A stretch of DNA of 64,000 bases, from assembly GCA_013348845.1 (NCBI GenBank), contig CP054675.1, positions 248,001-312,000 on the forward strand. The letters are read 5' to 3'. Source of the stretch: Candidatus Tepidiaquacella proteinivora. GTDB taxonomy: Bacteria; Bacteroidota; Ignavibacteria; Tepidaquicellales; Tepidaquicellaceae. Numbering within the stretch: position 1 is the stretch's first letter; the number at the start of each line of letters is the position of its first letter. Of the stretch, positions 1 to 10,981 are shown piece by piece. A model generated the notes under the pieces. That model did not search any database. It was not told the DNA's origin and worked only from the letters and a program-made list of their open reading frames with translations. The translations under genes were made by a program, and so were the position numbers.

Positions 1-1
1 A

Positions 2-1213
2 AAGGATTTGTCTAGTTTGAACTTTAGATACATTAAAAGGGGTGAAAGAAATATAACTAAAAAGGGATTAGATAATAGTAGTGCAAAATTATTGCCAGAA
101 GGAACTGTCTTATTAACTACACGCGCACCAGTTGGGTATTTAGCTATTGCTGCTAAGGAACTTGCAACAAATCAAGGATTTAGAAGTTTAATACCAAAAA
201 ATAAAATACTCTCTGAATTCTTATTTTATCTATTAAAAAAGAATGTAGAAATTTTAAAATCAAATGCAGGTGGTTCAACATTTGGTGAACTTTCAGGTAG
301 CAGATTAAAGGAACTTGAATTCCCCATCCCTCCCCTTACCGAACAGCGCGCCATCGCAAAAATCCTCTCTGACCTGGATGCGAAAATTGAACTCAATCAG
401 CAGATGAATAAAACGCTTGAAGAAATTGGCAGGGCTATTTTTAAGCACTGGTTTATAGATTTTGATTTCCCTAATGAAGAAGGCAAGCCATACAAAAGTT
501 CCGGTGGGGAGATGGTTTACAACGAAGAATTAGGCAAAGAGATACCGAAGGGGTGGTGGGTTGAACAATTAGGTAAATTAATTTTTAAAAACAGAAATAA
601 ATTATCTCAAAAGAGCCAATGGGAAAAGGAAAATGTTATTGATTTATCAAATATGCCAAGATTTTCAATATGTATTGATACCTTTCAAAAAGGTAAAAAT
701 TTTGAATCAAATATATATATACTAAAAGAATTTGATATTTTATTCGGTTCGATAAGGCCTTATTTTGGTAAAGCTGGTTTTTCGCCAATAAATGGTGTAG
801 TTACTGGTACAGTTTATTCTTTTTTACCAAAAAAAAAATATTTTTATTCATATTTACTGTTTCTAATTTCAAGTAAAGAATTTATTGAATATACAGTAAA
901 TTATTCAAAAGGAACAAAGATGCCTATAATTGGATGGGACGATTTTTGTTTGTATTTGGTAACCTTACCAGAAAATATTGACTTAATCGTAAAATTTAAT
1001 TCAATTATGTCACCATTAATAAGAAAAATTAAAGATAATATCTGTGAATCCCTCACCCTTTCCTCCATCCGCGACGCTCTTCTTCCCAAACTTATGTCCG
1101 GGAAAATTCGTGTGCCGGTTAGTATCGTTCAGGATTCATCTGCACACAAAGGGCAGGCAGAAAAACCTGCCAGCAAAATATGCACAGGTAAATCAAAAGA
1201 GGAAAAGGTATGA
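2..1213 (+). CDS. hsdS: Type I restriction-modification specificity subunit HsdS (5' partial)
   Basis: DNA-recognition subunit of a type I restriction-modification enzyme; it sets target specificity for the HsdM and HsdR partners. The frame is open to the left window edge, so the true start lies outside; the first residues are already inside target-recognition domain 1 (motif 'TRAPVG' near residue 40). The central conserved spacer helix follows at about residues 104-150 ('[20 protein letters not shown]'), then the second recognition domain, then the distal repeat with '[12 protein letters not shown]'. A tail of about 32 residues beyond that motif is unusual. The stop overlaps the hsdR start (ATGA). 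The conserved spacers look GC-richer than the very AT-rich recognition domains, fitting the recombinational swapping of recognition domains known in this family. Identification is firm; the specificity cannot be read. Confidence 0.93.
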   Translation, partial: KDLSSLNFRYIKRGERNITKKGLDNSSAKLLPEGTVLLTTRAPVGYLAIAAKELATNQGFRSLIPKNKILSEFLFYLLKKNVEILKSNAGGSTFGELSGSRLKELEFPIPPLTEQRAIAKILSDLDAKIELNQQMNKTLEEIGRAIFKHWFIDFDFPNEEGKPYKSSGGEMVYNEELGKEIPKGWWVEQLGKLIFKNRNKLSQKSQWEKENVIDLSNMPRFSICIDTFQKGKNFESNIYILKEFDILFGSIRPYFGKAGFSPINGVVTGTVYSFLPKKKYFYSYLLFLISSKEFIEYTVNYSKGTKMPIIGWDDFCLYLVTLPENIDLIVKFNSIMSPLIRKIKDNICESLTLSSIRDALLPKLMSGKIRVPVSIVQDSSAHKGQAEKPASKICTGKSKEEKV

Positions 1214-4200
1214 AAAAAGCCATCTCTGAATCGGACCTTGAAGATTTTGTTCTATCGGTGTTGGGTAGCCTCGGTTATGAGGTTATTCGCGGAGACAGAG
1301 AGGAATATCTTCCGGGAGGGAGTTTTGCCTTAAGAAACGATTACAAAGAGGTTCTGCTTGTTGAAAGATTGAGAAATAGTTTAAGAAATATCAATCCTTC
1401 CACTACCACAGAATCAATAGAGCAAGCAATAAAACAGATTCTTACAAGTGAAAGTCAAAATCTGCTTTTTGAAAATGAAAGATTTCATAAAATGCTTGTT
1501 GATGGTGTTGATGTTGCAATTCGTAAAGATAGCGAGGAAAGATATGAAAAAATCTGGCTTTTTGATTTTAAGGATATTAGTAACAATGAATTTATGATTA
1601 CCAATCAGTTTACCGTTCTTGAAAATAATTATGAGCGACGCCCTGATATTGTAATTTTTATCAACGGCATACCTTTAGCTATAATGGAACTGAAGAATCC
1701 TGCCGATGAAAACGCCACGATCTGGGATGCTTACAATCAACTGCAAACTTATAAGGAACAGATTTCCACTCTCTTTAAATACAATGAAATTCTTGTTATC
1801 AGCGACGGCTTGCAGGCAAGGGCGGGAACAATCACGTCGGAGTCCGAACGATTTATGCAATGGAAAACCATCAACGGAGAAAAACCTGATAAGGATTTGA
1901 TTGAAATCGAAGTTCTGCTGCGGGGGATGTTTGATAAATCAAGAATCCTTGACATTATAAGAAATTTTATAGTATTTGAAAAAAATGGAGAAACTAAAAA
2001 GAAACTTGCTGCTTATCATCAATACTGGGCAGTCAACAAGGCAATAGAATCAACAATAAGGGCGAAAGCTGAAATGGAAATGCTCGTGAAAGAAGATCCC
2101 GAAAGTGTTGGTCTTCCTTCAGTTAAAAATCAACCTAAAGGAGATAAAAGAGCAGGTGTGGTATGGCATACGCAAGGTTCAGGTAAAAGCTTAACAATGA
2201 TATTTTATGCAGGCAAGGTTATCAGAGAATTTGATAATCCAACGATTGTTGTTTTAACCGATAGAAACGATTTAGACGATCAGCTATTTGGAACATTCTG
2301 CATGTGTCAGGATATTTTAAGACAGGCACCTATCCAGGCAGAAACGAGAAAAGATTTGCAGGAATTGTTAAAGGTGGCTTCTGGAGGGATTGTTTTTACC
2401 ACTATTCAGAAATTTTTCCCAGAAGAAGAGAGAGAAAAATATCCTGTTTTGTCAGAGAGAGACAATATCATTGTTATTGCAGATGAAGCTCATAGAAGTC
2501 AATATGGATTTTCTGCAAAAATTATGAATAAAAATGACAAAGCATTTATTACTTATGGTTATGCGAAATATCTGAGAGATGCCTTGCCTAATGCCACATT
2601 TATTGGGTTTACAGGAACTCCTATAGAAAAAGAGGATAGAAGCACACCGGCAGTGTTTGGTAATTATATTGATGTATATGATATTGAGCAAGCAGTCGAA
2701 GATGGAGCAACGGTAAAAATCTATTATGAGTCGCGTCTTGCAAAATTAGACCTTGCTCCTGAAGAAAAACCAAAAATAGATGAAGAATTCGAAGAAGTTA
2801 CTGAGGGTGAGGAAGTAGAGAGGAAAGAAATTTTAAAACGAAAATGGGCAAGTCTGAATAAAATTGCAGGTGCACCTAAACGGATAAAACAAATTGCAAA
2901 AGACATTATAGAACATTTTGAAAGCCGCATTTCAGTACTTGATGGCAAAGGGATGATTGTTTGTATGTCAAGAAGAATATGCATTGATTTATATAATGAA
3001 ATTATAAAATTAAGACCACAGTGGCATAGCGATGACGATGAGAAAGGTTTTATTAAAGTTGTTATTACAGGTTCTGCTTCAGATGATAAAGAATGGCAAA
3101 AACATATAAGGAATAAGCAGAGAAGAAGATATATTGGCGATAACTTCAAAGATCCCGGTCACGAATTAAAACTTCTAATTGTTAGAGATATGTTTTTAAC
3201 AGGTTTTGATGTGCCAAGTCTTCACACAATGTATTTAGACAAACCTATGCAGGGACATACATTGATGCAAGCAATCGCAAGAGTAAACCGCGTTTATCCG
3301 GGTAAAGAGGGAGGCTTAATAGTTGATTATATCGGTATTGGAGCTGAACTGAAAAAAGCTTTAATAGATTATACAGAAAGTGGAGGCAAAGGAAAGCCAA
3401 CATTAGACCAGCAGCTGGCAGTAAAATTAATGCTTGAAAAATACGAAATAGTTAAAGATATGTTTTATGGCTTTAATTATAAAAAATTCTTTATTCTAAA
3501 GCCGGAAGAAAGAGTTTCTTTTATACCTAATGCTTTAGAGCATATACTAAAAGAAAAAGACAAAAAAGATAGATTTATAAGAGAGTCAACATTATTAATT
3601 AAAGCATTAACTCTGGCTGTTCCCCATCCAGATGCGATGAAAATCAAAGAAGAAGTTGGATTCTTTCAAGCTGTAAAATCATCCTTAATAAAAGTTTCTG
3701 AAATTAAGAGATTAACAAACTTTTACTTTGAAACAGCCATTAAACAGATCATATCAAAAGCAGTAATTTCTGATAGGGTTATTGATATTTTAGAAGCTGC
3801 TGGACTTAAAAAACCTGATATATCAATTCTTTCTGAAAATTTTCTTGAAGAAATTAGGAGTTTACCACAAAAGAATCTGGCTTTAGAAGCGTTGAAAAAA
3901 TTGTTAAATGATGAAATAAGAATAATATCAAGAAGAAATCTTGTTCAGGGGAAGTCTTTTCTGAAGATGCTTGAGGAAACAATAAAAAAATATACTAACA
4001 GAAGTATAGAAGCGGCTCAGGTGATTGAAGAACTTATTGAGATTGCGAAAAAAATTAAAGATGATAAAAACAGAGGTAAAGTACTTAATTTGAGTGATGA
4101 TGAAATTGCATTTTATGATGCCCTCGGTGTAAATGATAGTGCTGTTAAAGTATTAGGGGATGAAACCCTGAGAAAAATTGCATTGGAATTAACAGAAATG

Positions 4201-4374
4201 ATAAGAAAGAGCGTTACCATAGACTGGACGCAACGGGAAAGTGTGCAGGCACAGATGAGGTTAAAGGTTAAGAGGATATTGAGGAAATATGGCTATCCGC
4301 CTGATAAAGAAAAATCAGCAACAGAAACTGTACTTCAACAGGCTGAGTTGATCGCGGGAAACTGGAAATTTTAA
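1210..4374 (+). CDS. hsdR: Type I restriction endonuclease subunit R (HsdR)
   Basis: Motor and nuclease subunit that translocates DNA and cleaves unmodified DNA. The 1054-residue length is normal for EcoR124-type HsdR. An N-terminal PD-(D/E)xK nuclease is visible (P145 D146, then E160-L-K162 in 'AIMELKNP'). The SF2 helicase core follows: Walker A 'TQGSGKS' at 321-327, DEAH at 425-428, '[11 protein letters not shown]' (motif III) and '[14 protein letters not shown]' (motif VI). The C-terminal helical region should contact HsdM/HsdS. It overlaps hsdS by four bases, so the two are co-translated. No frameshift is seen and all catalytic residues are present, so the subunit looks functional. HsdM is not in the window and presumably lies upstream. 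Confidence 0.96.
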   Translation: MKKAISESDLEDFVLSVLGSLGYEVIRGDREEYLPGGSFALRNDYKEVLLVERLRNSLRNINPSTTTESIEQAIKQILTSESQNLLFENERFHKMLVDGVDVAIRKDSEERYEKIWLFDFKDISNNEFMITNQFTVLENNYERRPDIVIFINGIPLAIMELKNPADENATIWDAYNQLQTYKEQISTLFKYNEILVISDGLQARAGTITSESERFMQWKTINGEKPDKDLIEIEVLLRGMFDKSRILDIIRNFIVFEKNGETKKKLAAYHQYWAVNKAIESTIRAKAEMEMLVKEDPESVGLPSVKNQPKGDKRAGVVWHTQGSGKSLTMIFYAGKVIREFDNPTIVVLTDRNDLDDQLFGTFCMCQDILRQAPIQAETRKDLQELLKVASGGIVFTTIQKFFPEEEREKYPVLSERDNIIVIADEAHRSQYGFSAKIMNKNDKAFITYGYAKYLRDALPNATFIGFTGTPIEKEDRSTPAVFGNYIDVYDIEQAVEDGATVKIYYESRLAKLDLAPEEKPKIDEEFEEVTEGEEVERKEILKRKWASLNKIAGAPKRIKQIAKDIIEHFESRISVLDGKGMIVCMSRRICIDLYNEIIKLRPQWHSDDDEKGFIKVVITGSASDDKEWQKHIRNKQRRRYIGDNFKDPGHELKLLIVRDMFLTGFDVPSLHTMYLDKPMQGHTLMQAIARVNRVYPGKEGGLIVDYIGIGAELKKALIDYTESGGKGKPTLDQQLAVKLMLEKYEIVKDMFYGFNYKKFFILKPEERVSFIPNALEHILKEKDKKDRFIRESTLLIKALTLAVPHPDAMKIKEEVGFFQAVKSSLIKVSEIKRLTNFYFETAIKQIISKAVISDRVIDILEAAGLKKPDISILSENFLEEIRSLPQKNLALEALKKLLNDEIRIISRRNLVQGKSFLKMLEETIKKYTNRSIEAAQVIEELIEIAKKIKDDKNRGKVLNLSDDEIAFYDALGVNDSAVKVLGDETLRKIALELTEMIRKSVTIDWTQRESVQAQMRLKVKRILRKYGYPPDKEKSATETVLQQAELIAGNWKF

Positions 4375-4615
4375 AAGAATATTCAAGATTATAATAATTG
4401 GATTATAATTGCTGCTTAGTTGATTTATTAGAATTATTTAATAAATTTCTTCTGCTGTTTGAGTATAGGGGCTTAAAGAGATAAAATTTTCCAGAGAAAA
4501 GATTTTTGTTTTTAAATTTTGAATTGGGGATTTTTATTTGGGAATTTGGATTTAACATTTTTTTCAGAATTTAATTTATTAAATTATTGTTTATTTAAAA
4601 GAAAAAAGATAGGAT

Positions 4616-7366
4616 ATGAAATATAAAGAGAATATCGTGGAAGAAAACTGGCATTCGCTTACAGAGAAGGAAATTTTGAGAGTACTGGATACGAATGAAG
4701 CGGGACTTGATGCAGAGGAAGTAAATAAGAGGTTACAATTTTATGGTGAGAACAAATTACCTGAAGAGAAAAGAAGATCGCTGCTTAATATAATTTTACA
4801 TCAAATATTAAATCCACTTATTTTTATTCTTATTTTTGCTGCGTCTGCATCTATTGCTATTGGTGATGCAAGTGATGCAATTTTTATTTTCATAGTTATA
4901 TTTTTGAATAGTGCTTTGGGTGCTTTTCAGGAGTTTAATGCTGAAAAAAGCGCAAGTAGTTTGCAAAAGATGATTAAAATAAAGGCGCGTGTCAGAAGAG
5001 AAGGGAAAGAGTTTGAGGTAAGTTCTGAAAATCTTGTCCCCGGTGATGTTGTTTTACTTGAATCGGGTATGAAAGTACCGGCGGATATAAGGTTATTTGA
5101 AGTGGCAAGTCTGGAAATAGATGAGAGTTTTCTTACCGGTGAATTAATTGCAAATTTGAAGAATGTTTCTGTGTTAAAAGAAGAGACTGATGTTACTGAA
5201 AGAAGTAATATGGCTTTTGCGGGTTCTACTGTGTTGAAAGGGAGAGGTTTAGGGGTGGTTGTATGCACTGGTATTAATACTCAGGTTGGAAAAATTTCTA
5301 AAGATGTTACTGAATCGGTTTCTGCTAAACCACCACTGGTTTTAAGAATGGAAAAGTTTGTTAAGCAGATTAGTTTCTTTATCATAATTTTCAGTATTTT
5401 TCTTGCTATTTTGCTCAGGATTCAGGGAATGGATCTGGCCTCTATTTTCTTTTTTGTTGTTGCATTAGCAGTCTCGGCAATTCCTGAAGGACTACCTGTT
5501 GCATTAACTGTGGCGCTTTCTATTGCTACCAAGCGAATGGCTAAACGCAATGTAATTGTGCGTAGATTAACTTCTGTTGAGAGTTTGGGAAGTTGTACTG
5601 TAATTGCAAGTGATAAGACTGGTACTCTTACGGTAAATGAGCAAACAGCAAAAATAATTGTTTTACCTGACGGGTCTAAATTTGAAATAAACGGTCAGGG
5701 GTATAATGGTGAGGGTAATGTTATTAATGCAGATAATAAAGAAATAAAATTTAATGAGAATGAAGAGATTTTTAAAATTGCAACAATATCTGTTTTTGCT
5801 AATGAAGGGTCTTTGATTAAAGAAAGTGAAGGGTGGGTTCATTATGGAGATGCTATGGATGTGGCTTTACTTGGTATGAGTTATAAACTGGGAATTGAAC
5901 CTGTGAAATGGCAGAGTGAAATTAAAGAGATTGGAAAAATTCCTTATGAATCTGAGCGAAAGTTTAGCGCTTCATTCTTCAGAAAAGATGACTCGGTTTT
6001 TGTCGGGGTAAAAGGTGCTGTTGAAACTGTAATTGAATTTTGTGATAAAATGTCAATTAACGGTCATAATGAAAAAATTGATAAAGGCAAAATACTCAAT
6101 AAAGCAGAACAATTGGCAAAAGATGGTTATCGTGTATTGGCATTTGCGTTGGGAAAATGTAAAGGATTTAAAGAAAAGGAAAGTTATGAAGATGAAAAAA
6201 TCAAATCACTTACTTTTTATGGATTTGTTGGTTTTATAGACCCTTTAAGGCCTGAAGCAAAGGCATCTGTGCAGCAATGTTATGAAGCGGGGATTAAAGT
6301 AATAATGATTACAGGCGACCATCCGGAGACCGCCGGAAACATAGCCAGAGAATTAGGTATCGCAGGTAAAGATACACCAGTTGTAACCGGTCAAATGCTA
6401 TCAGATGCCGGTCCGTATGATAGTCCCGCTTTTGAAAAGTTAGTTGCTTCAACTACTGTATTTGCAAGAGTATCACCTACTCAAAAACTGCATATTGTGG
6501 ATGTGTTAATTCGTGATGGTGAGTTTGTTGCTGTTACTGGTGATGGTGTTAATGATGCCCCCGCTCTTAAGCGCGCAAATATAGGGGTTGCAATGGGGTC
6601 AGGTACTGATGTTGCAAAAGAAGTTGGTTCAATGATTGTAATTGATGATAATTTCAGGTCTATTGTTGCCGGTATTGAAGAGGGGAGGTTTGCTTATGAC
6701 AATGTGCGAAAGGTTATTTATCTTTTGATAGCAACAGGTGCAGCAGAAATTATTTTATTCATTTTATCTATTATTTGGGGGCTTCCGTTACCCTTGCTTC
6801 CTGTGCAATTGTTATGGTTGAATTTAGTTACTAATGGAATTCAGGATGTTGCCCTTGCTTTTGAAGGTGGAGAACCGGACGCAATGAAGCGACCGCCAAG
6901 GAAACCAAAAGAAAGAATATTTAACTCCCTTATGATAAAACAGACTGTTTTTTCCGGTGCAACAATAGGATTGATTGTATTTGGATTATGGTTTTATTTA
7001 AACAGATTTATACAAATGAATGAATATCACGCAAGAGACCTTATACTTTTGCTAATGGTATTTATGCAGAACTTTCATGTATTCAATGCACGGTCGGAAA
7101 GAGTATCAGCATTTAAAATTCCGATAAAAAGAAATGTCATACTCATTTTTGGTGTAATATTGGCTCAGGGTATTCATATTTTAAGTATGCAAATACCATT
7201 TATGCAAAATGTTTTACAAATTGAGCCAATAACTCCGGAAGAATGGTTTGTTATTTTATTATTAGCAATTCCAATTATAATTGTTATGGAGATATTTAAA
7301 TTCTTTAATAAATCAAAAGTAAATCAAAATGGAAAAAAGTACCAGCAAATCCCGACTCTCACTTAA
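4616..7366 (+). CDS. Cation-transporting P-type ATPase, P2 (Ca2+-ATPase-like)
   Basis: Inner-membrane ATP-driven cation pump of 916 residues, probably exporting Ca2+ or a related cation. Domains in order: N-terminal cation-ATPase domain (about 10-75), M1-M2, actuator, M3-M4 with 'PEGLP' at 290-294, phosphorylation loop DKTGT with D333, nucleotide-binding domain, hinge 'TGDGVNDAP' at 641-649, and a C-terminal six-helix domain. PEGLP in M4 is the P2A-type signature. The actuator loop usually reads TGES; here it reads TGEL (T174-L177), keeping the catalytic Glu176 but losing the Ser. The gene overlaps the next one by 38 bases. Family is certain; ion specificity is inferred. Confidence 0.93.
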   Translation: MKYKENIVEENWHSLTEKEILRVLDTNEAGLDAEEVNKRLQFYGENKLPEEKRRSLLNIILHQILNPLIFILIFAASASIAIGDASDAIFIFIVIFLNSALGAFQEFNAEKSASSLQKMIKIKARVRREGKEFEVSSENLVPGDVVLLESGMKVPADIRLFEVASLEIDESFLTGELIANLKNVSVLKEETDVTERSNMAFAGSTVLKGRGLGVVVCTGINTQVGKISKDVTESVSAKPPLVLRMEKFVKQISFFIIIFSIFLAILLRIQGMDLASIFFFVVALAVSAIPEGLPVALTVALSIATKRMAKRNVIVRRLTSVESLGSCTVIASDKTGTLTVNEQTAKIIVLPDGSKFEINGQGYNGEGNVINADNKEIKFNENEEIFKIATISVFANEGSLIKESEGWVHYGDAMDVALLGMSYKLGIEPVKWQSEIKEIGKIPYESERKFSASFFRKDDSVFVGVKGAVETVIEFCDKMSINGHNEKIDKGKILNKAEQLAKDGYRVLAFALGKCKGFKEKESYEDEKIKSLTFYGFVGFIDPLRPEAKASVQQCYEAGIKVIMITGDHPETAGNIARELGIAGKDTPVVTGQMLSDAGPYDSPAFEKLVASTTVFARVSPTQKLHIVDVLIRDGEFVAVTGDGVNDAPALKRANIGVAMGSGTDVAKEVGSMIVIDDNFRSIVAGIEEGRFAYDNVRKVIYLLIATGAAEIILFILSIIWGLPLPLLPVQLLWLNLVTNGIQDVALAFEGGEPDAMKRPPRKPKERIFNSLMIKQTVFSGATIGLIVFGLWFYLNRFIQMNEYHARDLILLLMVFMQNFHVFNARSERVSAFKIPIKRNVILIFGVILAQGIHILSMQIPFMQNVLQIEPITPEEWFVILLLAIPIIIVMEIFKFFNKSKVNQNGKKYQQIPTLT

Positions 7367-7571
7367 ACAGATTATTGATATTATACTGATTATCCTTTTG
7401 GTTGTTTTTATAGTGCAGAATGCTGATAATGTAAAAATGCGCTTTCTGTTTTTTGGCTTTGATTTACCACTTGTTATTATCATCGTGATTACTTTCTTTA
7501 TTGGCTTTTTAACTTCAATAGTTTTTCTGGGGAAAAAGGGAAATGAAGAAAAAGATTATCAGGGTAAATAA
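7329..7571 (+). CDS. LapA/DUF1049-like small membrane protein
   Basis: An 80-residue inner-membrane protein with two hydrophobic helices (about residues 14-31 and 45-68) separated by 'NADNVKMRFLFFGFDLPL', the layout of the LapA domain (lipopolysaccharide assembly protein A, DUF1049). LapA in E. coli works with LapB in controlling LPS synthesis; whether that role applies here is unknown. The start lies inside the 3' end of the P-type ATPase gene in another frame, so the two are probably translated together. The C-terminus is short, charged and probably cytoplasmic. Family assignment is moderately sure; role inferred only. Confidence 0.72.
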   Translation: MEKSTSKSRLSLKQIIDIILIILLVVFIVQNADNVKMRFLFFGFDLPLVIIIVITFFIGFLTSIVFLGKKGNEEKDYQGK

Positions 7572-7829
7572 ATAATTATGAAATATGGTAATAGGTTAAG
7601 CATTTATTAAAATAACAGGGTAATTTTTCAGGTGAATTTATAGTTGGAAATACATCAGAATTAGTGAAAGTTCCATTTTCAGATGGGGGATTTTTATCTG
7701 ATTTTATTGGTTTTTAGCCGATATTGGAAACTCTAAAAATATGCAATAAATAAAAATTTTATCATTTATTTAATAAAATAAAACTTTTATTTTAAATTGG
7801 ATAATTATTTTAAATTAAATTAATATTCA

Positions 7830-9146
7830 ATGTTTAACATACAAAAGTACAAATCAAAGATAGTATCTGCTGAAGAAGCAGTAAAAGTTGTGAAATCCGG
7901 TGATCGAGTGGTATTACATGCTAACAGTTGTTACCCTGAGATTTTAGTAAATGCAATGTGTGAAAGATATCAGGAACTAAATGATGTTGAAATAGCACAC
8001 CTGACAATTTTCCAGAAGCCAAGATTTATTGATCCTGAAATGCAAGGGCATTTTCGCCACAACGCTCTCTTCACCAGTGGCGTTACACGGAAAGCCATTA
8101 ATGAAGGGAGAGCAGATTTTACACCAATTTTTCTTTCGGAAATTCCCATTGCAATTGAAAAAGGCGTTATCCCAGTTGATGTTTTATTTTTAAATCTTTC
8201 TCCACCTGATAAACATGGTTATTGTTCTTTCGGCGTTAGTAACGAAATTTCAAAAACTGCTGCCGAATGTGCTAAAATTGTCATTGCTCAAATTAATCCC
8301 AAAATGCCGAGAGTTCTCGGTGATAATTTTATTCATATTGATAAGATTGATTATCTTGTTGAGTGTGAACAGGAACTGGTTGATGTACCGATGGTTGACC
8401 CTAATATAACACCTGAAGAGCAGAAAGTATATACAAGAATTGGTGAAATTATTGCTTCTATGATTAAGGATGGGGATACTTTGCAGATGGGTATTGGTGC
8501 AATTCCTGATGCTGTGCTGAGTTTCCTTACTGATAAAAAAGATCTCGGAATTCATACAGAAATGTTTTCAGATGGCTTAATTGATTTGATTGAAATGGGA
8601 GTGGTAACCTGTGATAAGAAATCCTTGCTGCCCGGTAAAATAGTTGCAAGTTTCGTAATTGCAACCAAAAAGACTTTTGATTATATAGATAATAATCCAT
8701 TTATTGAATTCCGTACGACGAAATTTGTTAATGACCCATTCAACATAGCAAGAAATGATAATATGGTATCAATTAATTCTGCAATTGAAGTGGATTTAAC
8801 CGGTCAGGTTTGTTCACATTCAATTGGTCATAAGATTTATTCCGGATTTGGTGGCCAGGTTGATTTCATAAGAGGCGCATCAAGGAGTAAAAATGGAAGG
8901 GCGATATTAGCTTTTCCATCTACCGCAAAAAATGATACCATATCCAAGATTGTTCCAACCCTAAACTACGGTGCTGGTGTAACTGATACACAGGCAGATG
9001 TTCATTATATTGTAACAGAATATGGAGTTGCTAATTTATGGGGCAAGACATTAAGAGAAAGAGTAAAGGAATTAATAAAAATAGCACATCCTAAATTCAG
9101 GGATGAACTCGAAAAGAAAGCAAGAGAATTCAAATATTTGTGGTAA
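7830..9146 (+). CDS. Acetyl-CoA hydrolase/transferase family, 4-hydroxybutyrate CoA-transferase-like
   Basis: Cytoplasmic class I CoA-transferase of 438 residues, moving CoA between an acyl-CoA and a free carboxylate (acetate, butyrate or 4-hydroxybutyrate in known members). The active-site region reads 'GIHTEMFSDG'; E244 matches the catalytic glutamate that forms the glutamyl-CoA intermediate in Clostridium aminobutyricum 4-hydroxybutyrate CoA-transferase. The CoA-pocket loop 'SGFGGQVDFIRGA' is intact and the C-terminal 'TEYGVANLWGKT' is typical. Four bases separate it from queC, suggesting one transcript although the functions are unrelated. It fits a fermentative or anaerobic metabolism, as does the dehydratase activase at the right edge. 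The exact acyl substrate cannot be decided. Confidence 0.88.
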   Translation: MFNIQKYKSKIVSAEEAVKVVKSGDRVVLHANSCYPEILVNAMCERYQELNDVEIAHLTIFQKPRFIDPEMQGHFRHNALFTSGVTRKAINEGRADFTPIFLSEIPIAIEKGVIPVDVLFLNLSPPDKHGYCSFGVSNEISKTAAECAKIVIAQINPKMPRVLGDNFIHIDKIDYLVECEQELVDVPMVDPNITPEEQKVYTRIGEIIASMIKDGDTLQMGIGAIPDAVLSFLTDKKDLGIHTEMFSDGLIDLIEMGVVTCDKKSLLPGKIVASFVIATKKTFDYIDNNPFIEFRTTKFVNDPFNIARNDNMVSINSAIEVDLTGQVCSHSIGHKIYSGFGGQVDFIRGASRSKNGRAILAFPSTAKNDTISKIVPTLNYGAGVTDTQADVHYIVTEYGVANLWGKTLRERVKELIKIAHPKFRDELEKKAREFKYLW

Positions 9147-9149
9147 ATT

Positions 9150-9842
9150 TTGAGTAAGAAAGAAACAGCAATTGTACTTGTAAGCGGTGGTATGGATAGC
9201 GCACTTACTGCCGCTTATGCTTTTTTAAAATACAGGTTGGCATTCCTGCATTTTAATTATGGTCAGAGAACTGAACGGAGGGAATTGAAAGCATTTAATG
9301 ATTTGGCTGATTATTATAATGTTGATATAAGAAAGGTTTTTAATCTCAATCATTTTAAAGAAATTGGTGGTTCTTCTCTTACAGATAAGAAAATCAAAGT
9401 ATCAAAAGCAGATTTAAAATCCAAAAGAATTCCTTCTTCTTATGTTCCGTTCAGAAATGCAAATTTTCTTGCTGTTGCTGTTAGTTGGGCTGAAGTAATA
9501 GGCGCGTCAAGGATTTTCATTGGTGCTGTGGAAGAAGATTTTAGCGGATATCCGGATTGCCGGAAAATTTTTTTTAAAGATTTTAATAATCTTATCAAAA
9601 CCGGAACTAAAATATCGTCAAAGTTAAAAGTTGAAACACCTATTATTAATTTTGATAAAAAGAAAATCGTTTTACAATCTTTAAAAATGAAGGTACCTTT
9701 GAATTTAACCTGGTCGTGTTATAAAAACGGTGATATTGCTTGCGGTGAGTGTGATAGTTGCGCTTTAAGATTAAGAGGATTTCAGCAGGCAGGTGTTAAA
9801 GACCCTTTAAAATATAAAATAATCAAAAGTTATTTACAATGA
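9150..9842 (+). CDS. queC: 7-cyano-7-deazaguanine synthase QueC
   Basis: Makes preQ0 from 7-carboxy-7-deazaguanine, ammonia and ATP in the queuosine tRNA-modification pathway. The 230-residue protein starts with an ATP-pyrophosphatase loop, 'SGGMDS' at residues 12-17, and ends with the zinc site Cys190, Cys198, Cys201 and Cys204 (spacing C-x7-C-x2-C-x2-C). The start is a TTG: no ATG lies between the preceding stop and the SGGMDS loop. The stop overlaps the start of the next gene by four bases (ATGA). A QueD-like gene lies about 42 kb away at 51666; QueE and QueF are not in this window. Identification is firm. Confidence 0.95.
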   Translation: MSKKETAIVLVSGGMDSALTAAYAFLKYRLAFLHFNYGQRTERRELKAFNDLADYYNVDIRKVFNLNHFKEIGGSSLTDKKIKVSKADLKSKRIPSSYVPFRNANFLAVAVSWAEVIGASRIFIGAVEEDFSGYPDCRKIFFKDFNNLIKTGTKISSKLKVETPIINFDKKKIVLQSLKMKVPLNLTWSCYKNGDIACGECDSCALRLRGFQQAGVKDPLKYKIIKSYLQ

Positions 9843-10981
9843 ACGAAATAAAATCAGATAAATTCAAAAATTTTGTTTTAGGAATTATTTTGCTCGGGTT
9901 TTTATATGTGATTTTGAAAGAATTGCATTCTATACTGATTCCGTTTTTTGTGGCTATAATTATTGCTTTTATTTTTGAACCGTTTTATTCCTGGATGTGT
10001 AAAAAGAAAATACCCGGGATAATTGCTCTTATTATTATTGTAATTCTGATACTGATTATTGCTAATATATCCAGCGTATTTATTTTCACAAGCATTTCTT
10101 CATTTGAATCGCAGGCACCAACATATCAGAATAAGTTTATGACTATTTTTGCTGAGGTGGGTAAACTTATTCAGTCAAATGAAATGATAAGTAATTTTGT
10201 AATGAATAATTTAAAACTGGAAGAACAATTGAAAAAAATTGATATTGGTGCAATTTTAACATCAGTAATATCCGGTTTAGCTGGAATATTCGGTAATTTC
10301 ATTTTGATAATGATTTATGTAGTGTTTCTGATTCCCGAAATAGGAGATTTCCGGAAACGATTAAAACAAGCATATACATTAAAGAAGGCAACTACAATAA
10401 CTAATGTGATTGATGATGTTTTTGATGATATAAAGAAATATTTATTAAATAAAACATTGATAAATTTTACTCACGCAGTCTTAGCTTATATAATCTTAAT
10501 AATATTTAATGTAGATTTTGCTATTGTGTGGGCATTCCTGATATTTTTTGGTTCTTATATTCCGAATATTGGAGCTACAGTTATGACGATTATTCCTTTT
10601 CTCTCTGCACTGCTACAGTATGAAAGCTTCGGAATACCTTTAATTATTCTTATTCTGCTTACTGTGTTGGCTTTTACTATGGGGAATATAATAGAACCGA
10701 AAGTCTTTGGTAACACTTTAAATCTCAGTCCGATTCTGATAATATTTTCTCTTATTTTCTGGGGCTACTTATGGGGAATTGTCGGAATGTTTCTTGCCGT
10801 TCCGATTATGAGTATGATAAAAATTATATTAAGTAAGTTTGAAGGTACAAAAAGTATTTCTCTTATGATGTCAAATGAAATAAGGGTATCTTTAGTTGGA
10901 GGGGCAAAATCAAAGCAAATGGATATAAGTTTTAAAGAAGAAAATAAAGAATTAAAAAAGGAAGATAATGACAAAGAATAA
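9839..10981 (+). CDS. AI-2E family transporter (PerM/UPF0118)
   Basis: Polytopic inner-membrane protein of 380 residues from the AI-2E/PerM exporter family. Two N-terminal helices (about 12-45), a third near 60-85, a soluble segment at about 90-145, then five helices to about residue 330; the conserved 'IIEPKVFG' and '[13 protein letters not shown]' segments near the end are diagnostic. The last 45 residues are hydrophilic, Lys/Glu-rich and probably cytoplasmic. Members transport different substrates (autoinducer-2, Na+/H+ antiport, unknown), so a substrate cannot be given. It overlaps queC by four bases and pckG by 14 bases, so it sits within one operon. Confidence 0.88.
   Translation: MNEIKSDKFKNFVLGIILLGFLYVILKELHSILIPFFVAIIIAFIFEPFYSWMCKKKIPGIIALIIIVILILIIANISSVFIFTSISSFESQAPTYQNKFMTIFAEVGKLIQSNEMISNFVMNNLKLEEQLKKIDIGAILTSVISGLAGIFGNFILIMIYVVFLIPEIGDFRKRLKQAYTLKKATTITNVIDDVFDDIKKYLLNKTLINFTHAVLAYIILIIFNVDFAIVWAFLIFFGSYIPNIGATVMTIIPFLSALLQYESFGIPLIILILLTVLAFTMGNIIEPKVFGNTLNLSPILIIFSLIFWGYLWGIVGMFLAVPIMSMIKIILSKFEGTKSISLMMSNEIRVSLVGGAKSKQMDISFKEENKELKKEDNDKE

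Noticed and set aside
2724-3149. 141-codon minus-strand frame inside hsdR
   Set aside because: Fully antisense to the conserved helicase region, with no recognisable protein features.
7572-7829. Possible small gene between the LapA-like and CoA-transferase genes
   Set aside because: Only very short frames broken by stops; nothing conserved was recognised.
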